Positions 24,471-35,736 of a DNA stretch of 64,000 bases are shown here, piece by piece. Both the position numbers and the translations under genes were made by a program. The notes below the pieces were generated by a model. The model was not told where the DNA came from. It saw nothing but the letters and a program-made list of their open reading frames with translations, and made no database searches. This stretch comes from Lunularia cruciata. Lineage: Eukaryota; Streptophyta; Marchantiopsida; Lunulariales; Lunulariaceae. Each line of letters begins with the position of its first letter. Position 1 is the stretch's first letter. The stretch is from the NCBI GenBank assembly GCA_948567375.1, contig OX419757.1, positions 53,193,665 to 53,257,664 on the forward strand. The letters are read 5' to 3'.

Positions 24471-25370
24471 TCATGAGATAGATAAAGCTCTTTCTACTGT
24501 AATCATCCACAAAGGAAATATAGTAGCTGCTCCACTCAATGACTTGTCAATCATGTATCCCCATACATCAAAATGTATGACATCTAGAATACGAGAAGCT
24601 CTAAATGAAGATTTCTTGGGAATAGAAGCCTTGTGTGCCTTACCTTCTGCACACCCAATGCAGAACTCGAGTTTTCCTTTGGGATTTAGTTTCAACCCAT
24701 CCACTACCTTCTCTAAAGAAAATATATTTTGCTCCGACAAGTGCCCTAACCTCAAATGCCAAAGATGGTTATCATTTCTGTTTTCTACTACAAATGCAGA
24801 ATCAGAACCATCAGCTTCCATCAACTTGAACAGCTTCCCTTTGGCAGTACCATACCCAAGGACCAGCTCTCCTTTCTTCAAAGTACATTGATTTTTGTTG
24901 CTTTCAAACAGAACATCCACACCATGCTCCATGAGGCTATGTACTGATATCAAGTTCTTAGTGTAATCTAGAACATACAAAATATTTTCCAAATAGCCTT
25001 TTTCAGAACATCCCATGAAGGCAATAGGAACTTTGCCATTTCCTAACACTGGATTCAGAATCCTAGGTCCACAATGAACACTCTTGGGAATCTTCAGAGG
25101 TTGAAGAGTTGAGAACAGCTCCTTCTGATAACAGATTTGAGAGGTGGCTCCTGAGTCCAAGAACCATCCAGAACCGTTTGAGGACAATTGTGATTCTGCC
25201 AACATTTCACAATCCAGCTCTTCTGCTGAGTACGCCTCCTCATCGCTGACTATCTCATGGCACTCCTCTGAGTTGTAAGCTGAACTCCCAGATTTTAGTC
25301 CCTTTATTGGTTGAGGTCTCTTGCCTACCATCTTCAGCTCTTGTTCTCTCCTTTGTCCTCTCTTGGACAT
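24471..25370 (-). pseudogene. Copia protease, gag-pre-integrase and integrase start
   Basis: A 299-codon frame. Aspartic protease core WFLDSGATSQI, then the HHCC zinc domain of the integrase (HLWHLRLGHLSEQN ... CIGCAEGKAHK), then the first catalytic region of the integrase near HFDVWGYM. It opens after a frameshift from gag. The final residues diverge from the family before the break. Confidence 0.9.
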
Positions 25371-25379
25371 ATGAGTGCA

Positions 25380-26136
25380 ATATAACCTTTCTCATGACAG
25401 AAATAACAAGTCCTGTCATCAACACTTCTTACTCCTTTACCATATTTACTCACTCTGCTTTGCTCACTCTTCTATCTGGCACTCTTCTTGACTGAGAAGA
25501 AGCACTGAACAGAGCAGCATCTCCCTACTCATATAACTTCAGCCCTTTGTCTTTCCTGTGTCTGCTAAACACCAACAACTTGTGTATCACATAATCCCAT
25601 GTGACAATTTCAACAGGTTAAACTTGCAGAGCTACTAGGACAGAGTCATAGCTTGAAGGAAGACTATCTAAGAGATGATTGATCTCATACTTCTCTGTGA
25701 GTATAACCCCATCCTCCTTGACACACTTTAAAAGTTTCAGCAGTTTTTACAGATAACATATGCAATCTTCACCTTCCTCCAATCTCAAGTTCTTTACTGT
25801 ATACCACACTCGATAGGAGATCTCCTGCTTCTCAACCATGTAATAGTTCTTGATTTTTTCCCAAATCTCCCAACTCCAAACATAAGTATCTACTAGGTCT
25901 CTAGTTGGCTCTTCCATAGCCCTCAACAGAAACCTCCTAGTAGTAGAAAGCTTGACTCTCTTCTCCTTGTTTGCCTCTAGCTCATCTATATCATGAGCTT
26001 CTAATGCAAACTCTAGACACTCATAACTGTCTAAGATAGTCTTCACATCCAAAGCCCAAGCTTTGTAGTTAGTCTTCCCCAGTTTCTCTATCTCTTTGAG
26101 TTCTCCTATCAACCAGAGTGGTGATTGTGGGCCCAT
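25380..26136 (-). pseudogene. Copia gag
   Basis: Starts at the ATG at 26,136, five bases inside the 5' LTR edge (MGPQSPLW). It contains KLGKTNYKAWALDVKTIL and EIWEKIKNYY, the capsid style of copia gag. A stop at 25,747 follows CICYL. The frame resumes with LDSLPSSYDSVLVAL (about 25,640) and ends in a zinc knuckle CYFCHEKGY (about 25,400), whose His is replaced by Tyr. Confidence 0.85.
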
Positions 26137-26140
26137 AACC

Positions 26141-26588
26141 TGATAAGAACCAAACTTCCTACCCTTTGAAGTGGAAGGTCTATCACTCCCTCTTATCTTT
26201 GATGTATCAGAGGTCACTACTGCAATAGACCTCTCTCTTTGTATCACAGCTCACAAGCATCAAGTAGGTTCTCTCATGCAGCACTAGTAGCCTCTAATAC
26301 TGAGATATCAAAAGAAAATCCTGAGATGATGTTAGGCAACTCATGACTTCACGAAATCCAAGGAAGAGGTGTTGGGAATCACCCTTAATGAAGAACTAAC
26401 TGACACAAGAGTAGAAAGTACTCTTATATACACTTCAGCAAACCCTTAGGGGTTATTTTGCTTAACCTTAATTAGTGTTGCGCCCCTCCTTACTCTAAGT
26501 AGAGGATATTTGGCAGGGCTTCTAGAAGATTTTAACAAAACCTTGAAATCCATAAAAGTCTCTAAACTAGAGATTAACTAAACTAACA
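26141..26588 (-). repeat. Copia 5' LTR
   Basis: 448 bases, partner of 20,738-21,186. Its last five plus-strand bases and the target duplication are copied again in the adjacent 47-base tandem repeat. Confidence 0.93.
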
Positions 26589-26677
26589 CATTGTATAAGA
26601 TTCTGAAGATACTCAAAACAAATAGATTGCTAACACATTGTATAAGATTCTGAAGATACTCAAAACAAATAGATTGC
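26584..26677. repeat. 47-bp tandem duplication at the copia edge
   Basis: TAACACATTGTATAAG begins at 26,584 and again at 26,631. Each unit carries the last five LTR bases plus the target duplication, so the duplication happened after the copia insertion. Confidence 0.9.
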
Positions 26678-26917
26678 TGAGAACTAAATGCAAAGGATCT
26701 CGAGTAGATTAATGCATATGCATCGAGCGATCATAGATCATAAGTTGGAAATGGCAAGCTACTGTACTGGTCCCTTGATGAGAAGACAAGATTGAATCTC
26801 TAAACACCCTTGTCACATTACCGAGCTAAGCAATACATTCAACCACGTTAGTTTGGGGGATGGATACTTGATCATATCTATCGTGCAAGGCGGAAGTTCC
26901 AGCAGGATTTTAATGAT

Positions 26918-26925
26918 TATATAAG
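26918..26925 (+). promoter_or_regulatory. TATA box of metallothionein copy 1
   Basis: TATATAAG about 150 bases before the ATG at 27,070. The equivalent in unit 2 (49,689-49,696) is TATATATG. A palindromic ATGCATATGCAT (RY-like) lies about 200 bases further upstream in both copies. Role inferred from position. Confidence 0.6.
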
Positions 26926-27069
26926 ATTAGAGATGGCTCGGCAACCTTCAGCAGCACCACACAAAGCTCAAGCCTTCTAGTTCTTCTTCTTATTCCATCA
27001 AATCCATTCCGATCGCATCTATCTTCTCTGCCTAGCATTACTATTACAACTTCTACAAATCATCTCAAG

Positions 27070-27921
27070 ATGTCTGGCTGCGGAAACTCTGGTTGCTCAT
27101 GCGGCGCTTCCTGCCAATGCAGCAGCGGCAACAGGTTTGTTTGATGTTCAACTTGGTTAAGCTAGCTCCATTTCCACATAATGACCACCTGTTTTCTTCA
27201 ATACCGGTAGCCAAACTTTATACAGATTTCAAAGCAGGTTGACATGTATATCCTACAACCTGCCGTAGTCACCAGAAATATATTCTGTGATCTGCCTTGT
27301 GAGGAGCTAGCTTCACAGTTTGTTTCTAGTTTAGATCTTGATTAGTGTCAGCGCAGGGGTCGGCCATGACGGCAAAGTGAGTCGTTATTTGACCAAACCT
27401 TTGACCCATGCAAGTCCGTTGCATTTTCAATAGAACGTAAATAACCGCTTTGTCATCTGCTCTGACATGTACAGCTGCTGCTCCAAGGGATCCATGGACA
27501 ACTTCGATTCCGAGATGAGAGGGTATGTAGACTCAGTACTCTCCATTTCATTGTAGTGTGACATGAGCAAATCCAGACTGACCGCATGAAACTTGTAAAT
27601 CGAACCACAATTGAAACCGACATGACAAGACCACGTACACATAACCTTCAGCATTTCTGTTGGACTTATTTCCAGCTTATGAAATTTGGTGCTTCAAATT
27701 TGGGGCATCCCCAATGTCTAGAATACTTATAGTTAATAACTTCAGTTTTGATCAATGCAGCTGTGCTGTGTCTGCTAGAAATTTCCTCTGCCCCTTCTAT
27801 TCCATAATGGATTACGGTGCTCACGATGTTGTTTACGCGCTGATCTTGCAGCTTTGAGGGCGTGAACGAAGGATGCAAGTGCGGTGACAAGTGTTCATGC
27901 AACCCTTGCAACTGCAAGTGA
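27070..27921 (+). CDS. Metallothionein, copy 1 (three exons)
   Basis: Small cysteine-rich metal-binding protein (Cu/Zn/Cd buffering in the cytosol), 60 aa. Exons 27,070-27,134, 27,475-27,522 and 27,852-27,921, joined by GT-AG introns in compatible phases and ending in TGA. The N-terminal domain reads MSGCGNSGCSCGASCQC, then a CC pair opens exon 2 (SCCSKGSMDNFDSEM), a spacer of about 20 residues without aromatics other than Phe follows, and the C-terminal cluster is GCKCGDKCSCNPCNCK. There are 13 cysteines. The C-terminal spacing C-x-C-x3-C-x-C-x2-C-x-C is that of plant type 1 and 2 metallothioneins; the spacer is shorter than in most of those. No defect is seen. Start chosen as the only ATG giving the N-terminal cluster. 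Confidence 0.9.
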
Positions 27922-28860
27922 CAAAACGAACCCGTTATGGATCTCGATCTCGATCTCGACAACATTCCATGGGAATATTTGAAAATTGAATCTCAAGATC
28001 AAATTGAAAATTTTGATTATTCACAACAGATATCATTAATAATTATGCATGTATGTGAGTACCCAACTAATAAATCACTCATATAGTACAATGCTTGGGA
28101 AAAATGAGTGTTAGTGGAAGGAAGAGAGATCTCTTGGATGGCAAGGCAAGAAGTGATGTTAAACAATTTTCAATTTGTGTATTCTACGTAAATGACTTGA
28201 ACCCAAATTTTCAATTTGTGTATATTCTATGTAAATAACTTGAACACAACTATGTGCGTTGAAGCAAAATAATAGCATATAAGAATACATGGAGTCATTT
28301 CTTAATTTGCAAGTTGTGATAATTGATATGAGCACAACATAAGCTATTGATCATTCAAACGGCGTTAAAAGAATAATTTGCCAAAAGATAATAGTACAAA
28401 ATCGTTGTAATTTTTTCAACCCATTTCATGTGCACAAAGCATAGCAAGAGTGCTTGGAGGAGGTGAAGGAATAGTCCTAACACCTATCAGCTTTGAAAAA
28501 TGCACCTAGGTGGACCATTTCCTTTGTAATTGTGCAACATCTTTTTTGAGATCAAGAAATACAACCATTCCACGGAGAATGGGAATGGGTCAAAGAAAGG
28601 ACAGATGGAGTCACACGAGGAGAAGTGCCTCATGCAAAACAATAACATTACTACATTTTTCTATTGAGTTGGGCACATAACCATTAATTATCATGGTCAC
28701 CTTCCTAAGGGCCATCCGCCTCTATACAAGTGACCTTTGAACAATTTGGAGAGAGAATTAAAGAGGAGGATATTGAAATCACATAGGAAAATGAAGATCC
28801 ACTATAAATATAACTCACGGCCTGACTAGCTAAATGGACAGGAGTAAAACTGGGAGGAGG
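27922..28860. other. Intergenic, no gene seen
   Basis: AT-rich with no open frame of note. It diverges from unit 2 right after the metallothionein stop (27,945 here, 50,710 there), and similarity resumes at about 28,861/51,155, so the two units carry different filler here. Confidence 0.4.
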
Positions 28861-29286
28861 ACAAGGATAAGTGCATAAAGGTTGAGAAAGACAAACACAT
28901 CACTAATTATTGTAAGTGGAGTCCTAAAATGCAATCAAGTGAGAGTATTTATGAACCCTAGAGTAATATAGAATTTCTTGTCTTGATTTGTTACAATAAA
29001 GTTGAGGATGGAACTAGAGAAGGATGAGAATGAAAATTTATTTTTAACTAATGGTCACACCAAGAAGATTAAGTCCTTACCCATTAAGGTAACACTCTTT
29101 GTAAAAGATTATCAAGAAGAAATTGAGTGGCAAGTGATTCAATTAACTTGTTATGATGTGATCTTAGGTATGCCATGGATAGAGCAGTACAACCTAATAT
29201 AGAATAGAGAAAGAAAATAGTGAGAAATAGCCAATAGAAGATAATCGAAAATAAGAAAATATCCCAAGTGCACAAATCGCATCTCT
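28861..29286 (+). pseudogene. Ty3/gypsy polyprotein remnant, cut by the duplication junction
   Basis: Frame 29,002-29,202 carries a retropepsin tail: LPIKVTLFVKDYQEE, then CYDVILGMPWIEQYN, the usual end of the gypsy protease domain. The rest is broken. Its counterpart in unit 2 (51,155-52,000) continues into RT sequence, while this copy stops at 29,286 where peroxidase sequence is joined. Confidence 0.75.
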
Positions 29287-29307
29287 ATTTAAGATTGATC
29301 GGTGTTA
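29287..29307. other. Tandem-duplication junction with templated filler
   Basis: To the left lies gypsy remnant matching 51,155-51,578, and to the right peroxidase intron 1 matching 350 onward. The 21 bases here are the exact reverse complement of 52,189-52,209. This marks the border of units 1 and 2. Confidence 0.75.
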
Positions 29308-29332
29308 ATATTCAAGTGAGAAGTTCACTTAC

Positions 29333-29581
29333 TCAAACAAAACAGTCATGAGAGTGCAGACGTAAGAGAGCTGCTGGCATGGACCGGTCGGCCTCAACTA
29401 AATCTTTAACGAAGGTTTTTATGATGGAAGTTGCATTAGGACAACTTCCGGTGGAAAATATAGTTCTTGAAAGATCTGGTTTACCATCTGCATTCACAGC
29501 GCAGATGGAATTTCCCATGAGCATCAGAAGCCCAAGAACTACGGCTATCACTTGCGTACCGATCATGAAACCCATCTTCAT
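29333..29581 (-). pseudogene. Orphan peroxidase exon 1 (unit 2)
   Basis: 83 codons matching exon 1 of the peroxidases at 375-623 and 55,645-55,893, including signal peptide and SCPNA. Two lesions: the distal motif reads LRLHSHDCFV (Phe to Ser), and the last codon before the splice donor is TGA where the others have CGA. Exons 2-4 are absent because the duplication breakpoint lies in intron 1, about 25 bases past the donor. The donor GTAAGT itself is kept. No functional enzyme can be made. Confidence 0.9.
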
Positions 29582-29876
29582 GGACTATTGTGCTGCCTGG
29601 GACGTGTAAGCTCGGTTTGTTGCCTTCCTGTCATGCAGAAAAGGTGAAAATCCTTCAGTCAACTAAAAAGTGTATCCGCAATTAAGTCCTAGGAAGTTGC
29701 ATGCGCATGAAGACCGAATTAACGATCTAAATCTAAGGGCATCGAAGTAGCCAATTCTCTCCATGACGATCTGTCGGGATATAGTACTTCGCAAATATGA
29801 CAGTTCTCTACAAGAAGCTGAACTGAATGATGATGAAAGATATTATATGTGAAACTTGACATTGGCAAATAATCCA

Positions 29877-30200
29877 AGAGCAAGTGCAAAACCTGAATGG
29901 GTACGTGTGAGAATTATGTTGCCAAAAATTCAAGAGCAAGTGCAAATCTTAAGTATGGACTTCAATAAGAAAGCTACCTCCAGTGTCACCGGATCAGATT
30001 ATGTACTTATGAAGACTAGACAGAAAGAGATAAACCTAAGAGCAAGTGCAAAACCTGAATGGGTACGTGTGAGAATTATTTTGCCAAAAATTTAAGAGCA
30101 AGTGCAAATCTTAAGTATGGACTTCAATACGAAAGCTACCTCCAGTGTCACCGGATCAGATTATGTACTTATGAAGACTAGACAGAAAGAGATAAAGCTA
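29877..30200. repeat. 162-bp tandem duplication
   Basis: AGAGCAAGTGCAAAACCTG starts at 29,877 and again at 30,039, and the copies differ by a few bases. Units 1 and 3 have a single copy. Confidence 0.9.
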
Positions 30201-32358
30201 TTCGTCAGTTCGCATTGCAAGTCTCAGAGTACAGATCACCATTAGGAGATGACACAGAGGATATTGACGTTTCCTCCAAGCTTCTTCTGCAGCTTTATAG
30301 TTCTCGTTTCCTCATAAGATGGGCTGACCTCAAATCATTATTTCAGCACCAGCCTAGTGCCAGAGGGGATACAAAAGATATGATATGCCAAGAGAGCATG
30401 TATAGAGCACGATCTGGATATAAGTACCAGTTGATATGAAATTTCTTTCAGTTTGCTCATTCATAGTATGACATCAACGGATAAGCCAAACACCGTACAT
30501 GTCACATCTATTCAAGGTCATTAAATAACACAAAAATCTAAATCCCAGCTGAAGACACCATGACATGATCTTGACGTGTACATCACATTCTGTTGATCAT
30601 GAGGTTCTAGATCTGCTCCTCGATCCGGATAGGCTGCCGTTGTCATCGGGGAGCAAAACAGGATGATTAGGCTATAAAACATCTTTAAATTGCGAAGATC
30701 ATGACATACACGGCACTGGTAGAAGAACTATAATTTTCGCTTTTTGAGTTCTTGACGTTTGAAAATGTTCGCAGTTCATAACCTGCATGGAAATGATGCT
30801 AAAATTCTTGTGCACATTCAATTTTGGCTTTGTGACTTTTAGGGGTATTACGTCAACTGAGTGATCCTGAGTTGAATCGTAACGAATTGAGATGAGCAGG
30901 GTGTAGATATTTCAACGATGGATAAAACTCAGGGGTCACAAACGCAACACCAATTTACATGTCAAAATCTGTAGTCACGTGGTCCAGCTGCGTTCGTCTT
31001 GCTCTAATGTTCTGAATCACAAGCTGATTCAGCAGAAATCTTAATTTTGTGACATCAAACAGGAGGACAAGGCGAGCCAAGTGAATCCATGAATCTTTAC
31101 TTGCCTCTAATTCTCCTTTGGTACCCCGTAACTACAGTATTGGTCGGGCAGGTTCCTAGACTTTGGATCGTGGACACTTGAATTAGAGTTGATATATGAA
31201 ACTCGTCGAAAAGACATTCTGGAATGTCGGCGATGAAACTATTTCGCCGAGTCACGAGTCGCCTGTTGCTGAAACTACGCAAGGTTTAGAATACCTGTTT
31301 TCCTTCCATCACGTGCACAACTTTGACCACTTGATTAACGTAAGTAGCTGTATTGCTTCTGCTGATACCCTTGTGTTGCAAGTGGAACTGACAGTGCCCT
31401 TCTTCATTGGATCTGGATCACTCCATTTGCTGGGACTAGAAGATTAGTTTAAGTGGGACTCTAGGCGTGTAAAAGTCGCTTCGCTTGCGCTTCACTTTGG
31501 AAGTAATGTTTTGTGAAGCATCCATGTTCACGTATCACGGAGCGCATTAGGAAATTGAGACACGATCTAGATAAAGACGTAACACTGTATGCCACATACG
31601 TGCGTGGGATCTAGTTCGGTTCACATCAGTCCATGTCCATGTCACTCTATATTCCTTAAATGTTAGTGGAAAATCCATAAACTGATGTGCTGCAGAGCAC
31701 AGTAGACGAAGAAGTAGCAGATCCCTGCTACGTATCCTATCCAATAAATAACTCACCCTTTGAGTTTGGATTTTAGTTAGTTTGGAACCCTTAAGAATCT
31801 TCAAGTTGCGATTCAACATTGTCGTTAACTGCTACATTTCGCGTCTCATGGTAACTGATAGAGGTACATTACAATGAACTGCTAAATACAATGTTACAAT
31901 AGGTTTAGGCACTTCCCATTCATTAAGTAGTTTTCTCTCTGTCGCTTGGGATTTGATTACTGGTAGGAGAACGAGAGGAACAGATTCATCATGCATGTTA
32001 GACAGGATGACCTATCTTTTAGGCGTTGATTCAGGCGCACCACCACAGCATAATCGTTGTTCAGAATTGCTGTCATTAGATTTTACTATATTTCAATGTC
32101 TGCATATAGTATTCCAGTCTTCTTCTTTGAAACGTATTCTATAGCTCCTTGCACTAGGTATTGTTTCTGCATGGTCATGTCGATCTTCGATATAGACTAA
32201 GTATTATATCGGAGTAGATGATAGGGAAACAACCACCTGTTGCCTGTTTCAATCTGCTTCTATCGATTATAGACCCTCTTAGAGAACGAAGAATCAACGA
32301 GGTTTGATAGAAAATAATATGATATACTTTCAGGCTGAGCAGTGCATAGGAGACTAGG

Positions 32359-32416
32359 AGCTAAGGGTCCATACGAGAATCAGAGGGTCTTCTGATTCTC
32401 CTATGGACCCTTAGCT
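32359..32416. repeat. 58-bp palindrome, unit 2 copy
   Basis: Same foldback as 3,267-3,324, with one change near the centre. Confidence 0.7.
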
Positions 32417-32500
32417 ACAGCGTCTGTATGGAATGGAACATTGCAATGTGGACAGTTGGATACTTCAACGCAAACTCGTACAAAAGGATATCCTCGATGA

Positions 32501-35500
32501 TCCCTCCCCGATTCAGTTCGGGAGAGTGTGGAGAAGGGAGAGGAGAGGGAAAGTTCGTGAGAGGATACACACATATAGGGGTTCTCTAGCATATAGCACT
32601 TGAGTGAATAATAAATTCAGTTTTTTTTAAATTTAGGTTTCATGGTATCTAAATTGAAGACTAATATTGAATTGAATAGAAAGTTATAAAGAATTCTTTT
32701 AGGGTTGAGAGTGATCATTACACAGTTAGAGTTCATGGGCTTGAGAATTTTCATTTCTAATTTTTATGTTTTCATTGTTATGTTTCATGTGAATTTAGTT
32801 TTAAAATTTTGAAATGAAAATTGAAAATTATAAAAATTAAAGAAATTGTATTTTCATATGTGAAATTGAGATAGGAGGTTTTGTGGTTTTGCAGATATGG
32901 GGAGACATGGAACAAAGCATCATATGTTACTATTATTACTTTTGTGATATCCATGGCTACACCTCTCCATTTGGAATAGTTTAGAGAGACTCAGGATATA
33001 TCATGTCTGGTGTGTCATCGACGCTTTATCTCACAATGGTAAAGACCTATGTGGAAAAGATGCACAAGGACTATGATTGGACCACTTAGAATACCCATGT
33101 AAAGATATCACATTGATAGCAATAACACTCGGTATTACACACGCTTCTTCTATCCTTTCATTGAGTGTTCCAAGGATACTCTTTGAGTTGTTAGAGTGGT
33201 TAGCTTCTCACATGGGTTGCATTTTGGAGTTATTTGAGACCATTTTATCATCTATTCCATAGGCTACCCCACACATTCCATGATGAGACTAGACATGCCT
33301 TTTGCCTACCACTTGATTTTTTGGCACATGATTCTTTGGACAAGTTAGTATGGTACGTATTCCTCTTATTCCCTTGATGGTGTCTTTATTATGCTTAAGG
33401 GGGACGTGCAAGACATATAGAGGTGGTTGTTAGATTTTTTTTGATTCCAAGGGGGGGGGGGGGGATTGGGTGGCCCTTCAAGAGGAGTCTGTTAGGGCTA
33501 CACGTTCTAGGAGACAGGTTTTGCCACAAGATACCACAAAGTCCACTTGATTATAACGGTGTAAGACATTGGGTCAGGCGAGAGAGTTTAGTAGAGCAGG
33601 ATAAGCGCTACACCCTTTGTCTATGGCTAGTCCTGCTGATAATGCAATCTCTTCCCTACACTCACTATATCCTATGGCAGTAGAGGGACTACCACTAGAG
33701 GCCTTAGATTATCAACCTGAGCAACCTTTATGTCTTGATAGGTCACTTTTTGCACAAGTATTGTGCACTACCTCTTGCCTTTCCTCATGAGGCTTATCAA
33801 GGTTGGTATATGAGCACCTTAGAGATTGCTTTAAGGAAAATGATCCTTCTAGTGGTTTCATTGAGCTGTTTCAGGTGATTGTAGAAGTAGCAAGAGCAAA
33901 CATTCCTATGTCTATTAGTCTGGTGTTAGGTGTTAGTTGACTTTTTGCAATAGAGAAGGACACAAGAGGCATTAGACTTATTGCTATTGGATAGATCTTT
34001 TTGCATTTGGTTAATCATACCGTTGTCCTTCAACATTGTTCTCACTTTTGACAATACCTCAATCCACATCAATTTGGAGAAGCTACACCTAGAGGATGTG
34101 AAGCTATATCTATAGGCATTAGGGCACTCCCAGATATCCATCCAACATGGGCGATCCTATAGGTGGATGTTGAGAACACTTTAATAGCATCTCATGGGCA
34201 TCCATCTTTAAAGAGTTTAGGGAGGCTGGTGGATCCTTGGTGAATCCTTTCATGTTGTCTTTTTATGGCTCTCCTACTTCCTTTTGCTACAAGCATGGTT
34301 GTTCACAAGAGGGAGTCACCGTCTTGGAGTTGGCTGTTGGTACACATCAAGGAGATCCTTTATGGGTACCCTTATTTGCCATAGCTACCTTTAGAGCACT
34401 CCTATCTACTACTTTGGCCATGTCAAGTTGTGTATTTCTCTATCTGGCAGATGATACACACATCATAGCCCTTGTACATCAGATTAAATAGGCCTTTGAC
34501 CACTTGACTATCAAGCTACATCTAGTAGGCTTGAGAGTCAAGGTGTCAAAGTGCACGGTAGGGTCTTCTATAGGTATCCCTCTCCACCTTGAGCTTCCAA
34601 AGTGGCATATCACATCTACATATGGACTATGTGTCCTTGGAGGGCCAGATGTTATTGTGGTAGACAAGAGATAGTCTATCCCTGTGGTCACGTGAGGACT
34701 TTCCATCTTTTTCTTCACTATTGTCAAATTGGACTAAAGGTTTATAGTCTTCATTGATGGAGCAACAATGTGAGCATATGCTACATTCTCTCTTAGTTGA
34801 CTCATCCATTCCTCAAGCTACTAGAGCACGTCTTTGCTCTTGCTCCAACAAGGGTGTAGGCTCTTGGATCCTAACTCGACCGTGCATTAGGCCATTTTGA
34901 CTCAAACCAACTACTTTCTCTACAATGATGAGGTTTCACTTAGGTTTAGTCCACCCATCTGCATCTTCATTACTCACTTGTGAATGTGGTTCTACACTAG
35001 ATGCAGCAATGGTCCATATGACACGGTGTCCTTTTGGACGACAAAGGATAGCTACCCATGATGCTATTAGGGACATAGTGTTTGCTATGGCATGAGAGAG
35101 TGGATACTTGGCTTTGAGGGAGATTTTGTATGCTTTGCAGACTATATGTGTTAGGGCAGACTTATACTTGGTCCAAAATGATCAGGTGACAATCTTGGAA
35201 GTTGTGGTTATGGACCCTTCATGAGATACAATTTTGGAGGGAGTGATTACCCATCCCCTTGGATGTGCAGTGAGTGCAATAGTAGGTTGCAAGGTTTCCA
35301 AGTAAAGGGGCATGCAGCGAGGTCACCTCTTTGTTCCTCTAGCCTTGGAGTTACATGGGGTGATGGATGTGGCATTCAGCACATTTGTTAGGAAGTGCAT
35401 GAGAGCTTATCCCGTTAGGTGCCAAGGGGTACCACTCTCACTCTCATACTTTGTAGCATATTTTAAACAGCATGTGTCCATTGCTCTACATAGGGCAGTG

Positions 35501-35727
35501 GCTGGTGCAATTCATAGGAGAGAAATCACACTAGGTGATGCTTCTTCAAATGCTCTAGTTGTTTGTAGATAGTACAATTTTCATTCCTCGGATATCTTTG
35601 GTGCAATAGGGCAGATTTCTCATATAGACTATATTGGGGCTTAGCCCCATTTTACCTTTTTGTCTCTCCCTTCTATGACTTGATCGGGTCTTCCCATCCT
35701 TTGTATTTTCTACACAATTGCCCTTTT
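32501..35727 (+). mobile_element. R2-like LINE remnant A2
   Basis: Duplicate of A1 at the equivalent site, flanked by CCTCGATGA (32,492-32,500) and CCTTGATGA (35,728-35,736). It shares A1's internal deletion of about 0.5 kb (near 34,640). Recognisable pieces: finger region from about 32,955 where TYVEKMHKDYDW keeps the distal His, GTHQGDP and ADDTHI (34,237-34,491), and endonuclease tail 35,312-35,572. It has many stops and frameshifts, and a run of about 14 G near 33,450. It was copied with the segment, not by its own transposition. Confidence 0.85.
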
Positions 35728-35736
35728 CCTTGATGA

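Larger units (their letters stand above)
20738..26588 (-). mobile_element. Ty1/copia LTR retrotransposon, defective, nested
   Basis: LTRs at 20,738-21,186 and 26,141-26,588 bounded by TG...CA, with a 5-base target duplication CGTTG/CATTG (20,733-20,737 and 26,589-26,593). Unit 2 has the empty site CGTTG at 49,380-49,384. On the minus strand the order is gag, protease, integrase, RT, RNase H, which is the copia order. The primer-binding region after the 5' LTR reads GGTTATGGGCCC, and a purine tract AAGTGGGAG precedes the 3' LTR. The LTRs differ at roughly one base in eight by eye, mostly transitions, so the insertion is old. Coding frames are broken, and a 760-base element sits inside the integrase. 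Confidence 0.95.
29582..32491 (-). promoter_or_regulatory. Peroxidase 5' flank, unit 2 copy
   Basis: Collinear with 624-3,394. It differs by an internal 162-base tandem duplication (29,877-30,200) and small indels. It keeps CACGTG near 30,977 and 31,310. No gene is seen: the 90-codon minus frame at 31,547-31,819 is also found at 57,714-57,986 but is broken in unit 1 and looks non-coding. Confidence 0.5.

Noticed and set aside
27660..27965. ORFs over the metallothionein second intron and exon 3, both strands
   Set aside because: Shadows of the spliced gene; the same frames recur at 50,425-50,682 because the region is duplicated.
31547..31819. 90-codon minus-strand ORF repeated in units 2 and 3
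   Set aside because: The frame is interrupted in unit 1 and changes follow no codon pattern; it lies in the duplicated peroxidase flank and has no family features.
33445..33470. Long G run in LINE copy A2 as a possible G-quadruplex
   Set aside because: A homopolymer inside a dead element; probably slippage or assembly noise.
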